Assembly (NCBI RefSeq): GCF_036409155.1
Contig: NZ_JAZGLW010000003.1
Location: forward strand, 434,001 to 498,000
Source: Mycobacterium sp. 050128
Lineage (GTDB): Bacteria > Actinomycetota > Actinomycetes > Mycobacteriales > Mycobacteriaceae
DNA: 64,000 nucleotides
Reading direction: 5' to 3'
Under the pieces are notes generated by a model. That model searched no databases, was not told the DNA's origin, and was given only the letters and a program-made list of their open reading frames with translations. This document shows positions 54,324-63,196 of the stretch, in pieces. Each line of letters opens with the position of its first letter. The stretch's first letter is position 1. The position numbers and the translations under genes were made by a program.

Positions 54324-55211
54324 ATGTCGGCACCTGTCAAACCACTGGGTATCGTTGTCGCGGTCGACGGCTCACCCGCATCGGACACCGCCGTTGTCTG
54401 GGCGGCCCGCGACGCGGCGATGCACAACATTCCGCTGACCCTTTTCCACGCGGTGGTGACTCCCACCACTACTTGGCCGCCGGTTCCCTATCCCGACTCG
54501 CTGTTGGTAAAGCTGGAAGACGATTGCCGCCGGCAACTCGCTCACGCATTCAAGTTGGCCGAGGAGGCGATGCCGGCAGACCGTAAGGTCACCATCACCA
54601 AGGAGTTCGTCTATTCGACTCCGGCGCTGGCCCTGATCAAGATGTCCGACGACGCCGAGATGATCGTCGTGGGCAGCTCGGGTCGCGGGCTGCTGGCCCG
54701 CGGTGTGCTCGGTTCGGTCAGTTCAACCGTGGTGCGCCACGCCAACTGCCCGGTCGCGGTCATCCGCGACGAAGACGTGCCGGACCCGCAGCACGGCCCC
54801 GTCCTGGTGGGGATCGACGGTTCACCGGCGTCCGAACTCGCAACGGCGATCGCGTTCGATCAAGCGTCTCGCCGGGGAGTCGATCTGGTGGCTCTGCACG
54901 CTTGGAGTGACGTCGCAATCCTCGAACTTCCAGCATTCGACTGGGAGGCGGTCGAGGCCGATGCCGAGCGCAGTCTCACCGAAAGGCTGGCGGGTTGGCA
55001 CGAACAATATCCCGATGTCACGGTGCGCCGCCTGCTGGCTCGTGATCTGCCCGCCCAACAGATCATTCAACAGGCAAAGTCGTCAGAGGCGCAGCTGGTG
55101 GTGGTGGGCAGTCACGGCCGCGGTGGTCTCACCGGCCTGATCCTGGGTTCGGTAAGTAACACCGTCCTGCATTCGGTGTTGGTCCCGGTCATCGTTGCGC
55201 GGCCGACTTGA
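54324..55211 (+). CDS. Universal stress protein with two UspA domains
   Basis: The protein has 295 residues, with AAAGGAG before the ATG. Two tandem UspA domains (about 8-148 and 155-293) each end with the ATP-binding glycine motif: GSSGRGLLARGVLGS and GSHGRGGLTGLILGS. It resembles the double-domain proteins of the M. tuberculosis dormancy regulon (Rv1996, Rv2005c, Rv2026c, Rv2028c types). The DosR-like boxes upstream fit hypoxia induction. Its end overlaps the converging hydroxylase gene by 23 bases. Confidence 0.93.
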   Translation: MSAPVKPLGIVVAVDGSPASDTAVVWAARDAAMHNIPLTLFHAVVTPTTTWPPVPYPDSLLVKLEDDCRRQLAHAFKLAEEAMPADRKVTITKEFVYSTPALALIKMSDDAEMIVVGSSGRGLLARGVLGSVSSTVVRHANCPVAVIRDEDVPDPQHGPVLVGIDGSPASELATAIAFDQASRRGVDLVALHAWSDVAILELPAFDWEAVEADAERSLTERLAGWHEQYPDVTVRRLLARDLPAQQIIQQAKSSEAQLVVVGSHGRGGLTGLILGSVSNTVLHSVLVPVIVARPT

Positions 55212-56748
55212 GCGTCGGGCCGAACCGGCCATCCACGACGCCGCATGCCCATGCGCACAGCGCGGAGACGTCGCGCCCGACGCGCATCACCGTCCGATCC
55301 GGGCGGACTAGCGCGGTCGTGGCGTGGCCGTCGCGCAGCCATTGCGCGAGTTCGTCGCCTGGCTGGGCAACCAGCACGATGAAGCCGCGCTGCGCAAGCG
55401 CGGCTTCATCGGCGGCGTTTGGGCTGCGGGTGGTGATCAGGCCGAAGCCGCTTCCCAACAGCTCGTCGAGCCGCTGATCATCGGCCAGCCGCGGGTTCGG
55501 GCATAGCTTGCCGGCGAGGTGGCCGGGCCGGCGTGATCTGCACACCAGCGCGGACGAAGGCAGTGCCGGCGTGGTGGAGTCAACCACCTTGTCGCGCAGG
55601 CCAGGGATCAGCCGTAACCGGGGCAGCACTACGCGGCGGAGCGCATTGCCCACCCGGGCGCCCCCGGTCATCGCGCGACCGACGTTCAGCGCCAACCGAA
55701 TCAGGCTTCGGGTGTGCGGTTTACGTTCCTGCTCATAGGTATCCAGAACGGCCGGGGCAAGGTTGCCATGGTGAACTCCGGCGATCTTCCAGGCGAGATT
55801 CATCGCGTCGCGCACTCCGGCTCCCATGCCCTGGCCGATAAACGGGGGAGTGAGGTGCGCCGCGTCACCGAGGATAAAGATGTTGCCCCGGCGCCAGCGC
55901 TCGGCGATCTGAGCGCGAAACGTGTACTCCGTGACGCGCAGCACCGCCAGTTCGTGGTCCTCCACACCGGCAGTCCAAGGCGTGATCAGCGGCCGCAAGG
56001 CAGTCACAGTGCCGAATTCGTCGGCACATTCGCCGTCGAGCAACTGGAACTCCCAGCGGTAGCGTGACGCTCCGATACGCATGTAGGTACCCGCGCGAGT
56101 CGGATCACACACCTGGTGCACGCCTTCCCACTGGCCCAGGTCGGCTTCGGTGGCGACGTCGACGACCAGCCAGCGCTGTTCGAAGTTCAAATCCTTCATG
56201 GCTGAGCCTATTTGGGTGCGCACCAGGCTGTTGGCTCCGTCGCAACCCAGCAGGTAGTCGGTATCGACCTGGTGCACGGTGCCGTCGGTGCGGTCGGTGA
56301 AGGTGACGCGCACGTATTGTCCGGTGTCGGTCACGTCGGTAACCTCGGTTTCGCCGCGCAGCGCAGCCCGGGGGTGCCGCTTGAGGTTTGCCCGCAGCAG
56401 TGCCTCCAACTCCGGTTGGTCGAACATGTTGGCCTGCGGAAATCCATTGCGGCTGCGGGCGGTATCGCGAGTGAACTCGGCGAGGACGCGGAGACGACCA
56501 TCGAGCAATCGCAAGCCCAGCGTCGGCCGCGAAATAGCGGCGAACTCGTCGGCGATGCCGAGCCGGGCGATAACGCGGTAAATCTCGTCGTCGAGATGGA
56601 CGGCGCGTGGTTGTTGATAGACGCCGCGCCAGCGATCGAGGACCAGGTTGTCCACGCCGTACTGCGCCAACAGTGTCGCGGCGGTGATGCCGGTCGGTCC
56701 GCCGCCGACGATCACGACGGGAACGCGCCGAATAGCCTTAGCGCTCAC
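55189..56748 (-). CDS. FAD-dependent aromatic hydroxylase (MhpA-like)
   Basis: The protein has 519 residues. It carries the FAD-binding GGGPTGITAATLL, the DG motif YLLGCDGANSLVR and the GD motif FILGDAAHLTPPFIGQGMGAGVRDAMNLAWK, all typical of class A flavoprotein monooxygenases such as 3-(3-hydroxyphenyl)propionate hydroxylase. The C-terminal thioredoxin-like domain is present. The GTG start at 56748 overlaps the stop of the FAH-type gene (GTGA). It is the last gene of a three-gene ring-degradation operon and should place a hydroxyl on a phenolic ring. Confidence 0.9.
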   Translation of the reverse strand: MSAKAIRRVPVVIVGGGPTGITAATLLAQYGVDNLVLDRWRGVYQQPRAVHLDDEIYRVIARLGIADEFAAISRPTLGLRLLDGRLRVLAEFTRDTARSRNGFPQANMFDQPELEALLRANLKRHPRAALRGETEVTDVTDTGQYVRVTFTDRTDGTVHQVDTDYLLGCDGANSLVRTQIGSAMKDLNFEQRWLVVDVATEADLGQWEGVHQVCDPTRAGTYMRIGASRYRWEFQLLDGECADEFGTVTALRPLITPWTAGVEDHELAVLRVTEYTFRAQIAERWRRGNIFILGDAAHLTPPFIGQGMGAGVRDAMNLAWKIAGVHHGNLAPAVLDTYEQERKPHTRSLIRLALNVGRAMTGGARVGNALRRVVLPRLRLIPGLRDKVVDSTTPALPSSALVCRSRRPGHLAGKLCPNPRLADDQRLDELLGSGFGLITTRSPNAADEAALAQRGFIVLVAQPGDELAQWLRDGHATTALVRPDRTVMRVGRDVSALCAWACGVVDGRFGPTLKSAAQR

Positions 56749-57680
56749 GCGAATCGGACGGCGTTGCGCTGTGTCCCGAGGTCGATGGCTCCGTCGTCGG
56801 TGGCGACCGTCGCCTCGACGATGTCACCGCGTTGCAGATAATTCGGGTTGCCGGCCTGACGGCTGAAGAACACCTTCCACTTGAGGGAGGTCGGCAGCAG
56901 GTTCCCGATCATCGCCAGCGGCTTGGGTGGTGCGCTGAGCGCGGTGCCGGCCGGGGTGCCGGTGAGCACCAAGTCACCCGGGGCGAGTTCCTGGAAGGCG
57001 GTGAGTGACTGCAGAGCTTGCAGCGGCCGATACAACATGTCGCCGTCGACCAGCGCGTTCTGCCGTTCGACGCCGTTGACGCTCAGCCGCAGCCGCAGAT
57101 CGCCGAAGCGGGCGAGCTCGTCGGCCGTCAGCAACACCAGCTGCGGTCCCACCGGGGTGAATGTCGGATACGACTTGGCCTCGTAGAACTGGGTTTGCGG
57201 AAGCTGGACGTCGCGGGCCGAAACATCATTGGTGACCACCAATCCGGCGATGCACTCGGCCAAGTTCGCGTCGGAAATGGTGGTGCCGACCGGGATTGCG
57301 CGCCCGATCACCAACCCGATTTCCACTTCGTAGTCGAGCAGCTGAACGTGTGGCGGTTTGACGATCTCATCGAACGGACCGGTGATCGATGCCGAGGCCT
57401 TGCGAAAGAACGTCAGCGGAACCGATGCCGGGTCCATGCCCGCGTCCCTGACGTGCGACTCAAAGTTGGTCATTTGAGCCACCACTCGGCACGGCCGGGT
57501 CACCGGCGAAAGCAGCGGGAGGTCGCCTACCGGGACGGTGTGCGCAGTTGCGGCGGCGTCGATTGCCGCCCGATCCGCCAGCAGCGCGCCAGTCGTCGTC
57601 GCCGCGGTGTCGATCTTCGCCGCACCCGTCCCGGTTTTGAGCCACCAGGCGTCGGCAGTGCGCAGGACGGAAACGGTCAT
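56745..57680 (-). CDS. Fumarylacetoacetate hydrolase-family enzyme
   Basis: The protein has 311 residues from ATG 57680, chosen because it overlaps the dioxygenase stop (ATGA); the longer open frame upstream is not coding. The metal-binding core LLDYEVEIGLVIGR, NDVSARDVQ, KSYPTFTPVGPQLV and GDLVLTGTPAGT are characteristic. It would cleave or decarboxylate the dienoate formed after ring opening. Together with its neighbours it makes a hydroxylase, dioxygenase and hydrolase set. Confidence 0.9.
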   Translation of the reverse strand: MTVSVLRTADAWWLKTGTGAAKIDTAATTTGALLADRAAIDAAATAHTVPVGDLPLLSPVTRPCRVVAQMTNFESHVRDAGMDPASVPLTFFRKASASITGPFDEIVKPPHVQLLDYEVEIGLVIGRAIPVGTTISDANLAECIAGLVVTNDVSARDVQLPQTQFYEAKSYPTFTPVGPQLVLLTADELARFGDLRLRLSVNGVERQNALVDGDMLYRPLQALQSLTAFQELAPGDLVLTGTPAGTALSAPPKPLAMIGNLLPTSLKWKVFFSRQAGNPNYLQRGDIVEATVATDDGAIDLGTQRNAVRFA

Positions 57681-58810
57681 GATGCGGGCACCTTCAGTAG
57701 ACCGATGAGGCGGCTGATATCGAATTCGTTGCGGGTGCGCAGAGCGGTGATCATCGAAACCAGTTCGTGGCGAGCCGATTTCAGATCGGTTCCCAGAAAG
57801 TCTCTGGTCGCCGCCGGTCCCCACTGGGCCAAGCCGGACGCGCGCAACGGTGCCCAGCCGGGTTCGACGGTGTTGTCGAATAGGTCTCCGTCGGCGAAGT
57901 GCTCGACCAGAAAGCCGTCGGGATCGCGCCAATAGTCGAAGATCTGGCTGCCCTGGATGTGCCTGCCGATTCCCCACGAGCGAAAGTAGCCACACTCGCG
58001 CAGGTATTCCCCGCCCGCGGCCAGGGCATCGAGATCGCTGACCTGATAAGCGGAATGGACGTAGCGGTTCTCCGGACCCAGAGCCACCGCCAGTGTGTGG
58101 TGATCGGCGGGCGTCGCTCCTCGATCGCAACGGATGAAGCTCATGGTCGGTCCGCGTTCGCGCTGCCCCGGAAAGAACAGGAAGTCGCTGACGACCATCC
58201 CCAGATTGTCCAGATACCAGTTCAGGGTTTCGAGGTATTTCGTGGTCTGCACCACCAGGTGCCCCAGGCGTTGCACTCGAGCGGGCACCCGTGCCGGACG
58301 CTGGCCGGCGTTGATGCGCTGCGGATGGTCGCCGAAGTTGAACGTGTGGGACTGCTGGGTCGGCAGCTCCGGCAGCTCGTGCATGCCGGCAACCACGCGG
58401 ACCGGCATGCCGCTGGGGTCGATCAGGTCGACCGACACGCCCCCGAGGGAATCCGGCAGCGGCCGCGCGCGGGTGCCGCACGTGTCGGCCAGTCGCAGCA
58501 CATCGGCCTCGTCCGCCGCCCGAAAGGCCGCGCCGGTGAACCGCGTTCGCGGTCCGTGCCGCACGATCACGCACGGTGCGCCCGCCCGGGTACCACGCAG
58601 CTGAATTTCGTCCGGGCCGCGGTGTGCCGACGCAAACCCGAACGCCCGCGCGAATGCCTCGGAGCGGGGCAGGTCCGGCTTCTCGAACTCGAGCCACGCG
58701 ATGTCGACGACCTTGATCACCGGATTCCGGGACCGGCCGCTGGGTTCGCCCGGGAGTGCGCCCTGCTCACTGTGCAGATCCCGGTGTGTGTCACTGACTT
58801 GAGGAAACAT
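57677..58810 (-). CDS. Extradiol-type ring-cleavage dioxygenase (two VOC domains)
   Basis: The protein has 377 residues from ATG 58810. The first VOC domain (about 35-150) probably serves structure. The second (about 180-345) shows the His-His-Glu iron set: RLGHLVVQT, DRGATPADHHTLA or VHSAYQVSD, and GFLVEHFADGD. This fits the type I extradiol dioxygenases related to dihydroxybiphenyl dioxygenase. A GTG at 58828 is an alternative start, but it lies in the operator palindrome; the absence of a ribosome site suggests a leaderless transcript. First gene of the operon. Confidence 0.85.
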   Translation of the reverse strand: MFPQVSDTHRDLHSEQGALPGEPSGRSRNPVIKVVDIAWLEFEKPDLPRSEAFARAFGFASAHRGPDEIQLRGTRAGAPCVIVRHGPRTRFTGAAFRAADEADVLRLADTCGTRARPLPDSLGGVSVDLIDPSGMPVRVVAGMHELPELPTQQSHTFNFGDHPQRINAGQRPARVPARVQRLGHLVVQTTKYLETLNWYLDNLGMVVSDFLFFPGQRERGPTMSFIRCDRGATPADHHTLAVALGPENRYVHSAYQVSDLDALAAGGEYLRECGYFRSWGIGRHIQGSQIFDYWRDPDGFLVEHFADGDLFDNTVEPGWAPLRASGLAQWGPAATRDFLGTDLKSARHELVSMITALRTRNEFDISRLIGLLKVPAS

Positions 58811-58813
58811 AAC

Positions 58814-58870
58814 TGACGAAATCGTCACATACGAGACAACGCTCAGTCAAGGTTTCTGACGAAATCCTCA
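58814..58870. promoter_or_regulatory. Two matching palindromic operators between dioxygenase and TetR genes
   Basis: TGACGAAATCGTCA (58814-58827) is a perfect inverted repeat (six-base arms, two-base centre). It recurs with one arm change as TGACGAAATCCTCA (58857-58870), exactly 43 bp on, about four helical turns. They flank the 58811-58876 gap between the divergent genes and are the expected binding sites of the TetR protein. Confidence 0.72.
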
Positions 58871-58876
58871 AAAGTG

Positions 58877-59542
58877 ATGCATACTCTGTCAGTGAGCGTG
58901 ATGCCCGAGGAAGCCGACCAGCCCAATCGTCTAGAGCGGCGCAAGCAGCGCACCAGGGCGGCGCTGATCAAGGCCGCGCAACGGATGATCGCCGAGGGCA
59001 AACTCAACGTGCCGGTTCTCGAGATCACCCAGGCCGCCGACGTCGGAATGGGTTCCTTCTACAACCACTTCGACACCAAGGAGCAATTGTTCGCGGCCGC
59101 GGTCGCCGACGTGCTCGATGCCCACGGGGCGATGCTGGACCGGCTCACCGAATCGATCGAGGATCCGGCCGAAACCTTCGCCGCCAGTTTCCGGCTGACC
59201 GGTCGGCTATTTCGTCAGCGACCCCAGGAGAGCGAGATTCTGCTGGCGCATGGACCCGCATTACTGTCGTCCGACCGCGGCCTTGCTCCCCGGGCGCTGC
59301 GCGATATCAGGGCCGGCGTCGATGCGGGCAGGTTCGATGTCGATGACCCGGAGCTCGCCCTCGCCATGGCCGGCGGTGCGCTGCTCGGGCTCGGAAAGCT
59401 ACTGCGCGACGATCCGGACCGCGACGACGCGCGTGCCGCCGACACCGTCACCGAAAATGTGCTGCGCCTGTTCGGGCTCGGGGCCGACGAGGCCCGCGAA
59501 GTGTGTCGGCGTCCGTTGCCCGATGCGTTCACCGAGGCCTGA
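58877..59542 (+). CDS. TetR-family regulator of the aromatic-degradation operon
   Basis: About 221 residues from ATG 58877; GTG 58874 and ATG 58901 are other possible starts, and none has a good ribosome site. The helix-turn-helix is VLEITQAADVGMGSFYNHFDTKEQLF. The ligand domain holds LFRQRPQESEILLAHGPALL. Divergent placement and the paired palindromes suggest repression of both itself and the dioxygenase operon, relieved by an aromatic ligand. Confidence 0.88.
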   Translation: MHTLSVSVMPEEADQPNRLERRKQRTRAALIKAAQRMIAEGKLNVPVLEITQAADVGMGSFYNHFDTKEQLFAAAVADVLDAHGAMLDRLTESIEDPAETFAASFRLTGRLFRQRPQESEILLAHGPALLSSDRGLAPRALRDIRAGVDAGRFDVDDPELALAMAGGALLGLGKLLRDDPDRDDARAADTVTENVLRLFGLGADEAREVCRRPLPDAFTEA

Positions 59543-59565
59543 ACGGTCACACGCGATTGCTCACG

Positions 59566-60894
59566 TCAACTTTTCGTCGACGCGGGCGCCGCGGGTCGCG
59601 GGCTGACCTGTTTGGGACGAAGCGCCACCAGTAGCGCACCGACCGCGAAGACCGCGACCGTCACCCGTGCAAAGTGCCCGTCCGGGGCGAACCCGTCGGC
59701 GGCGACGAACTCGAGGCCGTATGCCGCCAGCACCGCACCCAGCAGCATGACCGGTTCGGCCCCGCGCTGCGGCAGCGGGATGCCGAGCAGGGGGAGTGGC
59801 GCGGCGAACAGGCCCCGTCCCCACCACAACAACACCATCTCGACCGCCGTCACGAGTCCCAGGATGGCAATCCATTGCAGCCGGCCCAGCCACCACTGCG
59901 CCGTGCCCTCCGCCGGTTGCATCAACAAGCCGGCCGGGTAACCGACGAGGGCCACGATCACGACCGGAATCATGTGCCACAGGTAGAGGGCCATCACGTT
60001 GTTGTTGCCGACGGCGAGCACCCGTTGGATCGCGCCCGCGCGCAGGATGCGATTGAGCGCGGGTGCGGCCGCCATCGCGATTCCAGCCTGCGCGCATCCG
60101 AACGCGAGCATGGCCACCGTCGGCGGTGAGGTGTTCTGCACGGCTTGGCCGGGAACGCCGATCATGCTGATCGGATAGTCCGCCAGCCAGATCAGAAGTG
60201 CCAGGGCGACACCAGCTCCGGTGGCGAGCAGCAGGGGCCTACGGCCGGCCAATAGCCCACCATGCCAAGCGATGCCGAGCTGATACAGCGTTCCCCAACA
60301 CAACAGGTAGTTCAGCCAACCGAGGTCGTGCAACGGGCCCTGTTTCAACATGGTGTCCACCACGGTGACTGCCACAGCGATCACGACCGGCACCCAAAGC
60401 CCCCAACGGCGTTGTGCGGCAATCGCAACCGGGGTCAGCGAAACCACCAACACGTATACGGCGAGGAACCACAGGTGCATCGCCACCGCCCAGCCCGCAT
60501 ATTCCAGTAGCGAACTGCCGACACCGTAGGCCGCCGCAGCCACCACGATCGCCGACACCAGCGCGACGTATACCACCGTCGGACCCAGGACGCGCGCGAG
60601 TCGGCGCCGAAGCCAGGCCTGCCGCGACACCCCGCCGCTCTCGCGGTGATGCGTCCAGGACACCGCACCCGCATAACCGGCCACCAGGAAGAATACCGGC
60701 ACCGCCTGAAACGGCCAGGTCAGCCACTGCGTCCAGGGCATGTCGACGAGCGGATTCTGCCGTCCGAAATGTCCGTCGTGGTAGGTCACGGATCCGGCCA
60801 GCCAGTGCCCCAGCACGATCAGGATCACGCCCGAGACGCGGTAGTAATCCACCGCCAAATTGCGGTCCGGGCGTGCGGTGTCTGCCTGGTCCAT
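59566..60894 (-). CDS. Membrane acyltransferase (acyltransferase 3 family)
   Basis: The protein has 442 residues with about ten membrane helices. It starts at ATG 60894 (MDQADTARPDRNLAVDYYRV). The N-terminal YRVSGVILIVLGHWLAGS holds the conserved His of the acyltransferase 3 family, and VFFLVAGYAGAVSW and VMALYLWHMIP are other family segments. Such proteins move acetyl or succinyl groups to sugars or lipids of the envelope. The substrate is unknown. It converges on the TetR gene. Confidence 0.85.
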   Translation of the reverse strand: MDQADTARPDRNLAVDYYRVSGVILIVLGHWLAGSVTYHDGHFGRQNPLVDMPWTQWLTWPFQAVPVFFLVAGYAGAVSWTHHRESGGVSRQAWLRRRLARVLGPTVVYVALVSAIVVAAAAYGVGSSLLEYAGWAVAMHLWFLAVYVLVVSLTPVAIAAQRRWGLWVPVVIAVAVTVVDTMLKQGPLHDLGWLNYLLCWGTLYQLGIAWHGGLLAGRRPLLLATGAGVALALLIWLADYPISMIGVPGQAVQNTSPPTVAMLAFGCAQAGIAMAAAPALNRILRAGAIQRVLAVGNNNVMALYLWHMIPVVIVALVGYPAGLLMQPAEGTAQWWLGRLQWIAILGLVTAVEMVLLWWGRGLFAAPLPLLGIPLPQRGAEPVMLLGAVLAAYGLEFVAADGFAPDGHFARVTVAVFAVGALLVALRPKQVSPRPAAPASTKS

Positions 60895-60972
60895 CAGTTC
60901 ACGGGAAGCTCGAGCGGATACACAGCGCCACGGTACCCGTTCGCGGTCAAGCCGCATCGAAGGTCAGGTGGG

Positions 60973-61185
60973 TCAGCCGAACCGACCGGAAACGTAATCC
61001 TCGGTGGATTTTTGGTCGGGCATGGAGAAAATCTGCCGGGTGCCGTTGATTTCGACCAACCGTCCGCGTTTGCCGCTGGCCTCGAGGTGAAAGAACGCGG
61101 TGCCGGATGCGCCGAAATCGACTGTGCCCGCGACGATCTGCTGCACACCGCCGCCGTAGCCGGTGGGCTGATAGGCGACCTGCAC
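60973..61185 (-). pseudogene. Remnant of a pst phosphate-transport operon: PstS fragment joined to PstB C-terminus
   Basis: The 70-residue frame has two unrelated parts. The first, [20 protein letters not shown] followed by DFGAS, matches the phosphate-binding segment of PstS proteins. Without a break it continues as [20 protein letters not shown], ending in [11 protein letters not shown], the typical C-terminus of the PstB ATPase. In pst operons (S, C, A, B) this is what one deletion from inside pstS to inside pstB would leave. Upstream in the same frame, WTAGSQWPSLVW precedes an internal TGA, so the PstS part once reached further. No function is expected. Confidence 0.75.
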
Positions 61186-61254
61186 CCCTCACCACACCAA
61201 TGACGGCCACTGCGAGCCGGCAGTCCAAAGAAGTGTCCACTCGTGCGGCCGGCG

Positions 61255-61737
61255 CTACTGCGGTCTCGACAAGAACCCCAATGAGTGGCTGAGGTTGTGT
61301 TCGGCGGCGTTGGTCAGTCCTTGTTGGAGTTCCCATTCGTAGCCGCGGATCGCCAGCAAATAGGCGTGAGGAACGGTTTCGAAGCACTGCTGGGTGGTGG
61401 CCAGGATTGCCGGCACTGAGATTGCGTGCGAGGTGAAGCTGAAGTCCAGCTTCGGCTCCGGACGGCTGACGGTGAACGATTTGACCGCAGGGTCTTTCGT
61501 GGCATCCACGAACAGCACTCGCGAAAATCGGCTGATCAGATCGGCGTCTTCGAGGCTCAGCTGATAGGTACGGCGCAGGTGTGCACGAGGCTGAGGACGG
61601 ATTTGCTCGAGCCGGTCGATGAAGGCCCAGCCCAACCCGTCGTCCTGACGTCCGGCGTTACCGATGCCGTAGATCAGCGACGTGGGATTGTCGAGCAGCG
61701 CGAGACTGACACAGTCTGGTTCAGCGCACGTGTTCAT
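61255..61737 (-). CDS. hoxW: Hydrogenase maturation endopeptidase HoxW
   Basis: The protein has 160 residues from ATG 61737 (GGGGGCGGG upstream); it overlaps hoxH by 17 bases. It has YGIGNAGRQDDGLGWAF (metal-binding Asp), VLFVDATKDPAV (second Asp) and TSHAISVPAIL (His), the nickel-sensing set of the HyaD/HycI/HoxW proteases. It should remove the short tail of HoxH after His462 once nickel is in place. Its place directly after hoxH supports this. Confidence 0.9.
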   Translation of the reverse strand: MNTCAEPDCVSLALLDNPTSLIYGIGNAGRQDDGLGWAFIDRLEQIRPQPRAHLRRTYQLSLEDADLISRFSRVLFVDATKDPAVKSFTVSRPEPKLDFSFTSHAISVPAILATTQQCFETVPHAYLLAIRGYEWELQQGLTNAAEHNLSHSLGFLSRPQ

Positions 61738-63181
61738 CGAGCACCCGCCCCCGCGAGTCGACAACGGTGACGACCAAGGGCATCTGCCCCAGGGCGTGGG
61801 TGGCGCAGCTCAGGCAGGGATCGTAGGCGCGGATCCCCACCTCGATGGCATTCATCATGCCCTCGGTGATCTCAGCCTGGCCGCCGAGATAGTCCTCGGC
61901 GACGCTGCGTACCGTCCGGTTGAGCACCTGGTTGTTCTGGGTGGTGGCCACGATCAAGTTGGCGAAGGTGATATTGCCTTCGCGATCGGCGCGGTAGTGG
62001 TGCAACAGGGTCCCCCGGGGGGCTTCCACCACCCCGACTCCCTCTCCGGTCCAGGCATCCGGTGACACCACGAGGTCATCCTTTTGCAGGTCGGGATCGT
62101 TGAGCAAGCCCCTGATCACCTCGGCGGCGTGGACGATTTCGATGGTGCGCGCCCAATTGGTATGCAGCGTCATATTGTTGGCGCGTCCGCCAGTGTAAGC
62201 GTGAAACCTCTCCAGCGCTTCGGCGGCGATCGGTGTCGACAGGGCTTGGGTGACGTTGAGCCGGGCCAGCGGGCCTACCCGCACCGAGCCGGCGTCGCGG
62301 CCGAGGTCGGTGAGGTACGGGAACTTCATGTAGGTCCACTTCTCGACACCCTCGGAGAAGTGATCGAGATAGTCGCGGTAATCGAACTCGCGGATGAGCT
62401 TCTTCTGCTCGTCGATGACCCTGAGCCGCCCATCGTAGTAGTCGACGTTGCCGTCATCGTCCACCAGACACATGTTCAGCGCCGCCACATTGGCGAAGCC
62501 GTCGACTTGGGCGCGGTGCTCGTCATGGAAGTCGTAGAACATCTGCAGACCCAGCTGAGCGTCGTCGATGACCTCGTCGATGGAGGACAATCCGTCCTCG
62601 CCGCGCAGCAAGCGGTTCACGTCGGCGGCTGTCAGGTTTTTGTTCACGCCACCGGGCACCGCGGAAAGGCCGTGCATGCGCTTTCCGAAGACGGCGGCGA
62701 TGACCTCCTGGCCCCACTTACGCAGCCGGACAACACGTTTGATGAGATCTGGGTTGGCCTCGATCAGTCCGATTAGGTTGCGCTGCTCGGGCGCGGCGTC
62801 TATCCCGAACAACATCTCCGGTACCACCAGGTAGAAGTAGGCGGTGACGTGTGATTGCAGCATCTGTGCGTAGTGACCCAGCCGGCGCATCTTGATTGCT
62901 GTCGGGGTGAGACTCGTGCCCGACGCCGGCCCGACGCCGATCATGTCGTCGAGGGCCTTGGCGCCGCCAAGGTGGTGGCTGACGAAACAGATCCCACAGA
63001 TCCGCTGCATGAGAACTGGTGCTTCCCAGTACGGGTGGCCCTGAATGAACTTCTCGTAGCCGCGGAACTCCACCACGTGCAGCTTGGCATCGATGACGTT
63101 GTGCTCGTCATCGAGTTCGATGACCACCTTTCCGTGTCCTTCGATTCGGGTGACCGGATCGATTACGAGTGTCTTCGCCAT
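61721..63181 (-). CDS. hoxH: NAD-reducing [NiFe]-hydrogenase large subunit HoxH
   Basis: The protein has 486 residues, near the 488 of Cupriavidus HoxH. The N-terminal nickel motif is RICGICFVSHH (Cys62, Cys65) and the C-terminal motif is DPCLSCATH (Cys456, Cys459), so all four active-site cysteines are present. A 24-residue tail after His462 is the expected cleavage peptide. It belongs to the group 3d bidirectional hydrogenases, which exchange electrons between H2 and NAD in the cytoplasm. It starts 15 bp after hoxY. Confidence 0.95.
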   Translation of the reverse strand: MAKTLVIDPVTRIEGHGKVVIELDDEHNVIDAKLHVVEFRGYEKFIQGHPYWEAPVLMQRICGICFVSHHLGGAKALDDMIGVGPASGTSLTPTAIKMRRLGHYAQMLQSHVTAYFYLVVPEMLFGIDAAPEQRNLIGLIEANPDLIKRVVRLRKWGQEVIAAVFGKRMHGLSAVPGGVNKNLTAADVNRLLRGEDGLSSIDEVIDDAQLGLQMFYDFHDEHRAQVDGFANVAALNMCLVDDDGNVDYYDGRLRVIDEQKKLIREFDYRDYLDHFSEGVEKWTYMKFPYLTDLGRDAGSVRVGPLARLNVTQALSTPIAAEALERFHAYTGGRANNMTLHTNWARTIEIVHAAEVIRGLLNDPDLQKDDLVVSPDAWTGEGVGVVEAPRGTLLHHYRADREGNITFANLIVATTQNNQVLNRTVRSVAEDYLGGQAEITEGMMNAIEVGIRAYDPCLSCATHALGQMPLVVTVVDSRGRVLDEHVR

Positions 63182-63196
63182 ACCGGCATTCCCCGA

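Noticed and set aside
57681..58697. Open frame extending the FAH-type hydrolase upstream
   Set aside because: It is a shadow of the dioxygenase gene on the same strand; the ATG at 57680 overlaps the dioxygenase stop.
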